Below, piece by piece: positions 19,992 through 27,351 of a DNA stretch of 64,000 nucleotides. Numbering within the stretch: position 1 is the stretch's first letter; each line of letters starts with the position of its first letter. The notes under the pieces were generated by a model. It saw nothing but the letters and a program-made list of their open reading frames with translations, was not told the DNA's origin and made no database searches. A program made the translations under genes and the position numbers. The stretch spans positions 53,563-117,562 of the forward strand of contig NZ_CAKUOF010000014.1 of NCBI RefSeq assembly GCF_934668725.1. The letters run 5' to 3'. Source of the stretch: an uncultured Dysgonomonas sp. GTDB lineage: Bacteria; Bacteroidota; Bacteroidia; Bacteroidales; Dysgonomonadaceae.

Positions 19992-20025
19992 AAAAGAGTA
20001 TTTCAATCTGAAATACTCTTTTTTT
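19992..20025. terminator. Bidirectional terminator between sufB and tyrA
   Basis: A perfect 14-bp stem (AAAAGAGTATTTCA and its complement) with loop ATC, A-rich on the left and T-rich on the right, between convergent genes. Confidence 0.9.
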
Positions 20026-20054
20026 CATTATAACAGTGAATAAAGATGGTCGTT

Positions 20055-20828
20055 TTACTCTATATTTTTTCTCACTTTTGTTAAGAAGTCTAACATCTCT
20101 GCAGAATCTTTCTTTTCGATGATTGAAAGTAGTTGCCCCAGTTCTTCTCTTATCTGTTCTACTTGTTGAGGTGTATAGGGGTTGAATAAAATCTCGGTCA
20201 ATAGAAAGTCGTCTTCCGATAATAAGCCTTTGGCAATATCCATATGTCTTTTGAAGGTAGTTCCGGGTGCTTCCTGGTGTTTCATAACAGAAGCAAATAC
20301 CAGAGTTGAAGCAAAAGGAATGGATAGAGAATAAGCTATTGTTTGATCGTGCTCGTCAAAACTGTACTCAAACACTTGCAAGTGCAGGCTTTTGTATAAA
20401 TCCAAGAAAAATTTCTTCCCTTTTTCTGACGATTCGGATATTACGATGGCACTTTGGGTACTCAGATTGCGTAAGTCGGCAAAGGTGGGGCCAAACATGG
20501 GGTGGGAGGATGCAAATGGTTGTTTTACTGAAGCGTAAAATTCTTGTAATCCCGTTTTAACCGATGCTATATCCGAAATAATACAATTGTCGTTGATGTA
20601 TGGCAGAATCGTCTTAAATGCCTCAATGGTATACTTAACCGTTACAGCATTGATGACTAATTCGGGATTGAATGCCGATATCTCGTTTGGATCGCTCATC
20701 CTTACCACATTATATGTGAACTTCAACCGGTCGGGGTTGGTGTCAAACATGGCAACCTCATGATCGGAACTCAATACATCTGAAAAGAAGGAACCCATCT
20801 TTCCTGCACCTAATATTAGTATTTTCAT
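20055..20828 (-). CDS. tyrA: Prephenate dehydrogenase
   Basis: A 257-residue NAD(P)-dependent enzyme oxidising prephenate to 4-hydroxyphenylpyruvate for tyrosine. The cofactor motif ILGAGKMGSFF (residues ~4-14) is followed by the acidic MFDTN. SDIASVKTGLQEF (~89-101) and SSHPMFGPT (~108-116) hold the active-site Ser and His of the family. It lacks a fused chorismate mutase, which is instead on the gene upstream. It is the last gene of the aromatic operon. Confidence 0.93.
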   Translation of the reverse strand: MKILILGAGKMGSFFSDVLSSDHEVAMFDTNPDRLKFTYNVVRMSDPNEISAFNPELVINAVTVKYTIEAFKTILPYINDNCIISDIASVKTGLQEFYASVKQPFASSHPMFGPTFADLRNLSTQSAIVISESSEKGKKFFLDLYKSLHLQVFEYSFDEHDQTIAYSLSIPFASTLVFASVMKHQEAPGTTFKRHMDIAKGLLSEDDFLLTEILFNPYTPQQVEQIREELGQLLSIIEKKDSAEMLDFLTKVRKNIE

Positions 20829-20909
20829 GACTTTGTATTGTAAAATATAGCCAGTTGCTATTTACATGGTCAACTGGCTATTTAATTTTTATAAAAGGCT
20901 TTGCGGCTC

Positions 20910-21971
20910 TTATTTATTTAATATGTCTAGTTGTACTCTTACTGATTCTTCGTGTATTGCTTCGAGTATAACACGTATACACTCAGGGTTCATACCCATT
21001 TCTGTAGCTTGGGTAATGCGTTTTGTTAGAATTTCATCATAACGATCGGTTTGTACAATAGTCATATTGTGTTCTTTTTTGAAAGTTCCGATTTCTTTAG
21101 AAACACGCATACGTTTAGCGATAAGTTCTAATAATTGATCGTCTGCTTCGTCAATCTGGCGGCGAAGTGCAGAAAGGTCTTCAGTTGTTTGTTTACCTTC
21201 GCGTATTACTAAAGAGCTTAGTATTTCTTTTAGCTTCGCAGGAGTTACTTGTTGAGAGGCATCACTCCACGCACAATCGGGGTTAGGGTGAGTTTCGATA
21301 ATCAGACCTTCGAAATTCAAGTCCATAGCCTGTTGAGATAATGGTTGAATTAAGTCACGTTTTCCACCAATGTGACTAGGATCACAAATGATTGGAAGAT
21401 CAGGGTAACGACGCTTCAATTCGATTGGTATATGCCATTGAGGTAGGTTACGGTATATTTTCTTGTCGAAAGAGCTGAAGCCTCTGTGGATAGCACCCAA
21501 TTTAGTTAATCCAACATTGCTTAGACGCTCCAATGCTCCTATCCATAATTCTAAATCGGGATTTACAGGGTTTTTTACCAATACGGGTATGTCAACACCT
21601 TGCAAAGCTTCTGCAATTTCTTGTACAGCAAAAGGGTTGGCTGTTGTACGTGCACCGATCCAAAGTAAATCAACGCCGTATTTTAGTGCTTCGTATACAT
21701 GTTTTTGAGTTGCTACTTCTGTAGAAACATACATTCCTGTTTCTTTTTTTACATTCTTCAACCAAGTTAAACCTTCGCTTCCGATTCCTTCGAAGCCTCC
21801 CGGTTTTGTACGTGGCTTCCATATTCCCGCACGCATTACTTTGATACCGTCAGCAGCTAATTGTTTAGCTGTCTCCATTACTTGATCTTCTGTTTCGGCA
21901 CTACAAGGTCCTGCAATGACGAAAGGTCTTTTTGGGTCTACTCCCGGAAGTAAAATTGATTCTAATTTCAT
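20910..21971 (-). CDS. Bifunctional DAHP synthase / chorismate mutase
   Basis: A 353-residue fusion. Residues ~1-250 are a type I-beta DAHP synthase (FVIAGPCSAE, GIWKPRTKPGGFEGIG, then CDPSHIGG and ETHPNPDCAWSDA) that joins PEP and erythrose 4-phosphate to start the shikimate pathway. Residues ~262-353 are an AroQ-type chorismate mutase (LSALRRQIDEADDQLLELIA, KRMRVS). The fusion couples the first step of the shikimate pathway with the branch towards Phe and Tyr; in homologous fusions the mutase half mediates feedback by prephenate. It stands between the GNAT gene (102 bp, with a repeat copy) and tyrA (81 bp). Confidence 0.95.
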   Translation of the reverse strand: MKLESILLPGVDPKRPFVIAGPCSAETEDQVMETAKQLAADGIKVMRAGIWKPRTKPGGFEGIGSEGLTWLKNVKKETGMYVSTEVATQKHVYEALKYGVDLLWIGARTTANPFAVQEIAEALQGVDIPVLVKNPVNPDLELWIGALERLSNVGLTKLGAIHRGFSSFDKKIYRNLPQWHIPIELKRRYPDLPIICDPSHIGGKRDLIQPLSQQAMDLNFEGLIIETHPNPDCAWSDASQQVTPAKLKEILSSLVIREGKQTTEDLSALRRQIDEADDQLLELIAKRMRVSKEIGTFKKEHNMTIVQTDRYDEILTKRITQATEMGMNPECIRVILEAIHEESVRVQLDILNK

Positions 21972-22046
21972 CTTGTTTTTTATTTTAATTATTGATTTTA
22001 ATATTTGTCGGTTCTTCTGTTGTATTTCAATTTAGCTGTTCTATTA

Positions 22047-22076
22047 GCCAAAGCAACAGAAAGGTCTGAGACCTTA
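22047..22076 (+). repeat. Dispersed palindromic repeat, copy after the GNAT gene
   Basis: It reads GCCAAAGCAACAGA then AAGGTCTGAGACCTTA. The right part is a 7+1+7 palindrome, and its last TTA is the complement of the GNAT stop codon. Related copies are at 56165-56194 and 62501-62530 (plus) and 42391-42423 (minus). Confidence 0.65.
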
Positions 22077-22625
22077 TTTTATTTTCTGTGTCATTATAAT
22101 TTCGTCGATATATGTATTATCGTCTACTTTAAAAATGTCTTTGCGTTTCCCTGATTCTTCGAAACCGTATTTCTTGTATAATGCTAAGCCTCTATTATTA
22201 TTGGCATACACTTCAAGATATATAACCTCCAGAGGGGAATCGTTTTTAGCCCATCGCAATGCACTGTTTAAAAGTGCAGATCCGACTCCTAGTCCTTTCC
22301 ATCCAGATAGCATGCCCATACCCAATCGGGCAACATGATACATTACTTTTTGTTGTAAGCCTGTAAAGTCAATATTACCGATAATATTTCCTTGGTGTAC
22401 TGCTAGTAATAACAAGCTATTTTTGCTGTCAAGAAACGATTGGATCCACTTTTCTTCTTCCTCTAAAGATGGGTCGAATTCTCCTTTAGAATAGGGTATA
22501 AATTCACTTTCTTCTATATATTCCTTTACAACATGTATTAATTGTGCGGCATCGCTTTTTTGTGCCTCACGAATTACTATAGTGTCTCCATTTTTCAGAG
22601 TTGCTTCTATTGTTGTAAATTTCAT
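22074..22625 (-). CDS. GNAT family N-acetyltransferase
   Basis: A 183-residue GNAT-fold protein. Strands and helices can be followed through VIREAQKSDAAQLIHVV (residues ~16-32), IGNIDFTGL (~82-90), LGMGMLSGWKGLGVGSALLN (~97-116, the acetyl-CoA pyrophosphate loop) and VYANNNRGLALYKKYGFEESG (~139-159). The substrate is unknown; the closest types are ribosomal-protein or small-molecule acetyltransferases. It lies inside the Phe/Tyr operon, 9 bp after the aminotransferase, although no acetylation step belongs to that pathway. Confidence 0.85.
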   Translation of the reverse strand: MKFTTIEATLKNGDTIVIREAQKSDAAQLIHVVKEYIEESEFIPYSKGEFDPSLEEEEKWIQSFLDSKNSLLLLAVHQGNIIGNIDFTGLQQKVMYHVARLGMGMLSGWKGLGVGSALLNSALRWAKNDSPLEVIYLEVYANNNRGLALYKKYGFEESGKRKDIFKVDDNTYIDEIIMTQKIK

Positions 22626-22634
22626 GCCGAATTA

Positions 22635-23807
22635 TTATACCAATTTCTTCACCCTATCCAATGCATCTTTCAACATTTGTTCGTTACAACAAAGCGAAAT
22701 ACGGATGTAGCGTTTGCCTTTATCCCCGAATATAAATCCGGGAGTGAGGAATACACTTGCTTCATAGAGAACTTTATCCGCCAGTTCGGCACTGTCTTTA
22801 TACTTATCAGGAATCTTTCCCCACAAGAACATACCTACTTGTTTAGGATCAAATGTGCAGCCTAAGCTACTCATTATTTCTTCTGCATATTTGCGGCGGG
22901 CAGTATACAGGTTGATGTTATTTTCGATATGCCATTCTTCCGAGTTATTAAGTGCAGCAATAGCTGCCAACTGAACCGGTTTGAATTGTCCACTATCAAT
23001 ATTGCTTTTCACTTTTAATACCCATTGTACAAATTGAGCATTAGATGCCAGCATAGCCATACGCCATCCCGGCATATTGTGCGATTTGCTGAGGGAGTTC
23101 ATCTCGATACAAATATCCTTAGCTCCATCAATTTGCAGAATGCTTAACCTGTTTGTATTTAAAATGAAACTGTATGGATTATCGTTTACAATTATGATCC
23201 CGTGTTTCTTTCCGAAAGCAACCAAGCGTTCATAAAGTTCCCTTGTGGCATTTGCTCCGGTAGGCATATTCGGGTAATTTACCCACATGAGTTTTACATT
23301 CGACAAGTCCATCTTCTCGAGAGCTTCGAAATCGGGTTGCCAGTTGTTGTTTTCATCAAGATCGTAGGTGTGTATCTTGGCTTGCACTAAATTACTTACC
23401 GATGTGTATGTCGGATAACCTGGATTGGGTACGAGTACTCCGTCGCCCGGATTAAGGAACGTCAAAGAAATATGTAAAATTCCTTCCTTAGAACCTATAA
23501 GTGGCTGAACTTCGCAAGACGGGTCTAAATCGACATTATACCACTTCTTATACCAATCAGCGAAAGCTCGTCGTAGTTCAGGAATGCCTACGTAAGGTTG
23601 GTACCCGTGAACATTAGGTTCTACAGCCGATTTGCATAGGGTTTCTATCGTTTCTTTTGAAGGGGGAAGATCGGGACTTCCTATGCCCAGACTTATTACA
23701 TTTTTGCCTGCTGCATTCATTTCGGCAACCTCTTTGAGTTTGGTCGAGAAATAATATTCGCTGATAGAATTGAGGCGGTCTGCCGGAATAATCTGTTTTG
23801 TGTTCAT
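22635..23807 (-). CDS. Class I/II PLP aminotransferase (aromatic/aspartate type)
   Basis: A 390-residue fold-type I aminotransferase. The PLP-binding Lys is in SLSKSHNMPGWRMAM (~residues 237-251); VLVPNPGYPTY (~114-124), WVNYPNMPTGA (~173-183, with the Asn-Pro cofactor contact) and the C-terminal RYIRISLC (substrate-carboxylate Arg) are all present. Family neighbours include aspartate and LL-diaminopimelate aminotransferases. The operon position directly after pheA suggests that it transaminates phenylpyruvate and hydroxyphenylpyruvate to Phe and Tyr (inference). Confidence 0.85.
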   Translation of the reverse strand: MNTKQIIPADRLNSISEYYFSTKLKEVAEMNAAGKNVISLGIGSPDLPPSKETIETLCKSAVEPNVHGYQPYVGIPELRRAFADWYKKWYNVDLDPSCEVQPLIGSKEGILHISLTFLNPGDGVLVPNPGYPTYTSVSNLVQAKIHTYDLDENNNWQPDFEALEKMDLSNVKLMWVNYPNMPTGANATRELYERLVAFGKKHGIIIVNDNPYSFILNTNRLSILQIDGAKDICIEMNSLSKSHNMPGWRMAMLASNAQFVQWVLKVKSNIDSGQFKPVQLAAIAALNNSEEWHIENNINLYTARRKYAEEIMSSLGCTFDPKQVGMFLWGKIPDKYKDSAELADKVLYEASVFLTPGFIFGDKGKRYIRISLCCNEQMLKDALDRVKKLV

Positions 23808-23867
23808 ATTTCTAAGTAAAGTTACAATTTAATGCCTTATCTGAAAGTTATGATTGCCAATAGGTAT

Positions 23868-24713
23868 TTATAATTCACTTTGTCTCCCTTCGGGGTAGTC
23901 TCCCAATATTTTTAATTCACTTATTAATGGTCGTATAGCATTTAATGCTTGTTGGTATCGTTCGTAATCATCAAACTTCACGTCGATATAAAACTGGTAT
24001 TCCCACTCACGCCCTATGATCGGAAGCGATTGTATCTTAGTCAGGTTGATATGATAAAACGACAGTACCGACAAAACTTGCGATAAACTGCCCTCATTAT
24101 GCGGTAATGTAAATACAATGGATGATTTATTCAATACTTCGTCTTTTTGTATTTCATCCACAATCCAGCGGTTGCCAAAAATAAGAAAGCGAGTAAAATT
24201 GTGCTTATTAGTCTCAATTCCCCTCGCTAGTATATCCAATCCGTATATTTCGGCTGCTCTCGTGCTGCATATAGCTGCAGTACCCAGCATATTTTTATCT
24301 TTAATATCTTTAGCTGCAAGTGCAGTGTCTTCGTGCTCTACCACTTTTACTTTAGGTAAAGTTTCTAAGAAATCTACACATTGCATCAATGCAATAGGAT
24401 GCGAAATTACTTCCTTTACATCATGTATAGTTTGCCCCGGCAATACAGCCAGACAATGCGAAACACGTTGCTTGTATTCACCTGCAATAGGTAACTTATT
24501 ATTCTTTAGCAATTCGTAGTTTGGCAAGAGGCTGCCCGCTATTGTGTTCTCAATAGCCATAATTCCGATGATATTCGGGTCTTTCTTGATCGAAGTAAAG
24601 ATGTCTTTGAATGTAATGCAGGGTACGATGTCAACCTCTTCTCCAACAAAGAAATTTTCTGCTGCTATCCCGTGATATGCTCCGAGTCCTCCTTGAATTG
24701 CTACCTTTCTCAT
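23868..24713 (-). CDS. pheA: Prephenate dehydratase
   Basis: A 281-residue monofunctional enzyme converting prephenate to phenylpyruvate. The PDT domain (residues ~3-180) shows GGLGAYHGIAAENFF, ENTIAGSLLPNYELL and TRFLIFG with the catalytic Thr. The ACT domain (~195-275) begins FTLPHNEGSLSQVLSVL and continues IQSLPIIGREWEYQFYID. Two ACT signatures differ from the well-studied enzymes (GSLS for GALx, QSLP for ESRP), so feedback by Phe may differ. It is the first structural gene of the operon, placed after the attenuator. Confidence 0.95.
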   Translation of the reverse strand: MRKVAIQGGLGAYHGIAAENFFVGEEVDIVPCITFKDIFTSIKKDPNIIGIMAIENTIAGSLLPNYELLKNNKLPIAGEYKQRVSHCLAVLPGQTIHDVKEVISHPIALMQCVDFLETLPKVKVVEHEDTALAAKDIKDKNMLGTAAICSTRAAEIYGLDILARGIETNKHNFTRFLIFGNRWIVDEIQKDEVLNKSSIVFTLPHNEGSLSQVLSVLSFYHINLTKIQSLPIIGREWEYQFYIDVKFDDYERYQQALNAIRPLISELKILGDYPEGRQSEL

Positions 24714-24842
24714 TTGAGTAATTTCCGTTATTTATTTTGTGTGTATGAATTAATGTTTTAACTTTTTTTATTTGCGCTATGGTATTTGTTGATATCTATA
24801 GCTTTTAAATATGTCATTAATCTTTGCAAACCGCTTAAAATG

Positions 24843-24872
24843 AAAAAATCCCGTCAAATTTGACAGGATTTT
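24843..24872 (-). terminator. Attenuator terminator of the pheA operon
   Basis: On the minus strand AAAATCCTGTC (24872-24862) pairs with GACGGGATTTT (24855-24845), one G-U pair, loop AAATTT, then a run of T. It stands 130 bp before pheA and 46 bp after the leader stop codon, so it is a conditional terminator inside the leader, not at an operon end. Confidence 0.85.
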
Positions 24873-24918
24873 ATATATCTATTATGTTGTTTTTCGTTAC
24901 TACATACAAAATCCTGTC
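24862..24918 (-). promoter_or_regulatory. Antiterminator hairpin of the pheA leader
   Basis: GACAGGATTTT (24918-24908) is perfectly complementary over 11 bp to AAAATCCTGTC (24872-24862), the 5' arm of the terminator, so the two hairpins exclude each other. The 5' arm begins at the base after the leader-peptide stop codon. A ribosome that finishes the leader would cover it and favour termination; one stalled on Phe or Tyr codons would leave it free. Confidence 0.8.
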
Positions 24919-24975
24919 TTACCTTTTAAAGTAAAAGTAAAAAAAGAAGTAATATGTAAAAGAAAAATTTCTCAT
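24919..24975 (-). CDS. Phe/Tyr leader peptide of the pheA operon
   Basis: An 18-codon ORF encoding MRNFSFTYYFFFYFYFKR. Seven Phe and four Tyr make 11 of 18 residues aromatic. It starts with ATG about 22 nt after the predicted transcription start and ends TAA directly before the antiterminator arm. The aromatic codons run TTT, TAT, TAC, TTC, so shortage of either charged tRNA would stall the ribosome. Its role is regulatory, as in classical trp and phe leaders; the peptide itself is probably degraded. The gene is too short for routine ORF calling. Confidence 0.85.
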   Translation of the reverse strand: MRNFSFTYYFFFYFYFKR

Positions 24976-25002
24976 TGCTTTATTTTGGGTGTATTGATTT
25001 GA

Positions 25003-25032
25003 CAAAAGTAATATTTTTTTGACAAATGCAAT
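25003..25032 (-). promoter_or_regulatory. Promoter of the pheA leader and operon
   Basis: On the minus strand ATTG (25032-25029) lies 18 nt before TACTTTTG (25010-25003), matching the Bacteroidota -33/-7 pattern. Transcription would begin near 24997, just upstream of the leader ATG. Confidence 0.65.
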
Positions 25033-25725
25033 TCTTTTTTCATAATTTTTTATTGATCTCTTATATATGTCATATAATTGGGGATTTTAATGTCTCTAAA
25101 TGGGCTGCTTTTTATTGATTTTTTGGCTAGTTATTATTTCGTTATATAATTGTAGATTATTATTTTCTTTTGATTATATGTTATTATGTCGTTTTTTATT
25201 ATTCTAACTGTGTATACTTAGTGTGTTTTTTTTGCATTATTTACTTTTTTAATATTTTTATATTATAGATTTATATAAGTGTGTAATATTTTATAAATAT
25301 CAATAAATAAGTATCTTATTAATTATTATTATTTTTGTTTTTGCTATTAATTATAGTATTATTCTTATCTATTAAACTATATTATTTATTGATATTTTTT
25401 TGCGTTTTTATCTAATTAATTTGTCTTGAATATGATTTTCCAAGTTGATAAATTGCTGTTTTTTTATCCTTTTTACAAACTGGTTGTAGACTTTTTTTCT
25501 TGTGTTATTATTTCCTTCTAGAATTAGTCTTGATTGATTGTTTTTTGAATATAAAATAGGTCAGATTTCATAAAAAAATGGAGAATTAAAGAATTAGATA
25601 TAACTTTGCGTTCGATTTATGATGCAGGTTTTGATTAATATTTAATCTGTTATCAATTACTTATAGCTTTGTGCTGTATTTTTTATAAGAATCTCAATGG
25701 GTTTAACCCTTAGCCAACTTAAATA

Positions 25726-26712
25726 ATGAAAATTAGCAATATAGATTTTTCGGATCAACCCGTTTTTCTTGCTCCAATGGAGGATGTTACGGATATGGAT
25801 TTTAGACTGTTATGTAAACAGTTTGGAGCAGATATGGTGTATACGGAGTTTGTTTCGAGTGATGCTCTTATAAGACATGTGAACAAGACGAAGGAAAAGC
25901 TAACCATATGCGATGCCGAGCGTCCTGTGGCCATACAGATATACGGACGCGAGGTAGATGCCATGGTGGAAGCAGCCAGAATCTGTGAAGAGGCTCAGCC
26001 TGATATTATAGATATTAATTTTGGATGCCCTGTAAAAAAAGTCGCAGGAAAAGGGGCAGGTTCGGGAATGATGAAAACTCCTGATTTGATGGTCGAAATT
26101 ACTCGTGAAGTAGTGAAAGCTGTAAAGTTGCCTGTGACTCTTAAAACTCGTTTAGGCTGGGATCATGACTCTAAAATAATAGTAGAACTGGCCGAAGAGC
26201 TACAGGATGTAGGTATTCAGGCTTTAACAATACATGGTAGAACACGTAGTCAGATGTATCGCGATGATGCTGACTGGTCTTTGATTGCCGCCGTGAAGAA
26301 CAACCAACGTATGCATATTCCTATAATAGGAAACGGCGATGTTACTACTCCTGAACAGTGCAAACTTCGTTTTGATCAGACCGGTGTCGACGCTGTGATG
26401 ATAGGACGTGGGGCTATTGGCAATCCGTGGATATTTAAAGAAACGAAGCATTATTTAAAGACAGGTGAATTGTTACCAAAAGAATCTTTTGTTTGGTACT
26501 TAAATATTTTGAAGGAATATATTCAAAAGAATGTAGCTCATTCGGGTGAAAGAGGTGGCATTATTCATAGCCGCAGACATCTGGCTTCGAGTAATTTGTT
26601 TAAAGGTATTCCCGATTTTAAGCAGACACGTATCGCCATGTTGAGGGCTGCTACGGTTGATGAACTGTTCTCAGTATTGGATTCTATTCCTTCAGAATTC
26701 GAACTTCAATAA
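25726..26712 (+). CDS. dusB: tRNA-dihydrouridine synthase, DusB type
   Basis: A 328-residue FMN-dependent enzyme reducing uridines in the D-loop of tRNA. The TIM-barrel start FLAPMEDVTDMDFR (residues ~14-27), IDINFGCPVKKVAGKGAGS with the catalytic Cys at about residue 102, KTRLGWD (~145-151), TIHGRTR (~175-181), and NGDVTTPEQC with MIGRGAIGNPWIF (~205-240) are diagnostic. It is preceded by a -7 box and followed by a hairpin on the convergent side. Specific Dus subfamily assignment is by motif likeness only. Confidence 0.93.
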   Translation: MKISNIDFSDQPVFLAPMEDVTDMDFRLLCKQFGADMVYTEFVSSDALIRHVNKTKEKLTICDAERPVAIQIYGREVDAMVEAARICEEAQPDIIDINFGCPVKKVAGKGAGSGMMKTPDLMVEITREVVKAVKLPVTLKTRLGWDHDSKIIVELAEELQDVGIQALTIHGRTRSQMYRDDADWSLIAAVKNNQRMHIPIIGNGDVTTPEQCKLRFDQTGVDAVMIGRGAIGNPWIFKETKHYLKTGELLPKESFVWYLNILKEYIQKNVAHSGERGGIIHSRRHLASSNLFKGIPDFKQTRIAMLRAATVDELFSVLDSIPSEFELQ

Positions 26713-26737
26713 TTCTATTTATAGATAAGATAAAAAA

Positions 26738-26769
26738 GTCGGATACTGGTTTCGCAACTGGTATCCGAC
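26738..26769 (-). terminator. Terminator between dusB and the DUF3836 gene
   Basis: GTCGGATAC and its complement flank a further weaker 5-bp helix and a 4-nt loop. The T-run lies on the minus-strand side, so it mainly ends the DUF3836 transcript. Confidence 0.75.
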
Positions 26770-26793
26770 ACAAATTGAGTTAGTAGTAAAATC

Positions 26794-27264
26794 TTATTTT
26801 ATGCTAAAGTCAGAAGCTAGAGCTTCGTACTCTGGATTTTCTGTGTCTAAATAATTAACGAGAAGAAGACCTCCTTCGGAATTGTATATATACATTGCAT
26901 ACTTTATTGCATCTTCCCATGTTTTTTTAGATTCGTTGAATGTCATGTATGAAAGCATTTGTAATTGCCCATCCGCAGTGTATTCATATTGGTACTTTTT
27001 ATTTATATTCCACTTGGATTGGCGGGAATCCCATACGGATAATATTCTCTCACTCAGTTTCCCGTTACTGTCATATTTATTCTCGAATTGCTTAACAGGT
27101 GTCAGGTTTTTCCCATTTTCTCCAATACAAACTGTTGTTTTAGTAATTTGACCTTCTTTATTTACTTCATTATTTTTATAATAATTCTCTTTGCTAAAGG
27201 CGTCATTTATATTTCCGGCTATGGCAAAAATTACTATGCTAAGGGTGATTATTGCTGTTTTCAT
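26794..27264 (-). CDS. DUF3836 domain protein, exported
   Basis: A 156-residue protein with a signal peptide (hydrophobic residues ~4-16, then GNINDAFS). The mature part has short repeated strands of the type KYDSNGKLSE, QYEYTADGQLQ and MYIYNSEGGLL. This resembles the YD/RHS-like strand pattern of the DUF3836 family found in Bacteroides relatives. The function is unknown. The large gap to the PspC gene upstream makes operon membership uncertain. Confidence 0.65.
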   Translation of the reverse strand: MKTAIITLSIVIFAIAGNINDAFSKENYYKNNEVNKEGQITKTTVCIGENGKNLTPVKQFENKYDSNGKLSERILSVWDSRQSKWNINKKYQYEYTADGQLQMLSYMTFNESKKTWEDAIKYAMYIYNSEGGLLLVNYLDTENPEYEALASDFSIK

Positions 27265-27351
27265 GATTTCGTTTTTTATGGTTAGCTTTTATATATAAGA
27301 CTCCTGAAATAGATTATTCGTTACATTCAGAGTTGTTTTTTTGTATTATTT

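Larger units (their letters stand above)
24714..25725. other. 1-kb AT-rich spacer between pheA and dusB
   Basis: The left ~320 bp hold the pheA leader system described separately. From ~25050 to 25600 the sequence is very AT-rich with T- and A-runs in every frame and no credible ORF. At 25601-25608 TAACTTTG is a good -7 box for dusB. No tRNA or repeat family is seen. Confidence 0.55.

Noticed and set aside
25050..25600. Possible small RNA or gene in the AT-rich region upstream of dusB
   Set aside because: Only A/T runs without a stable hairpin, promoter pair or ORF; transcription data would be needed.
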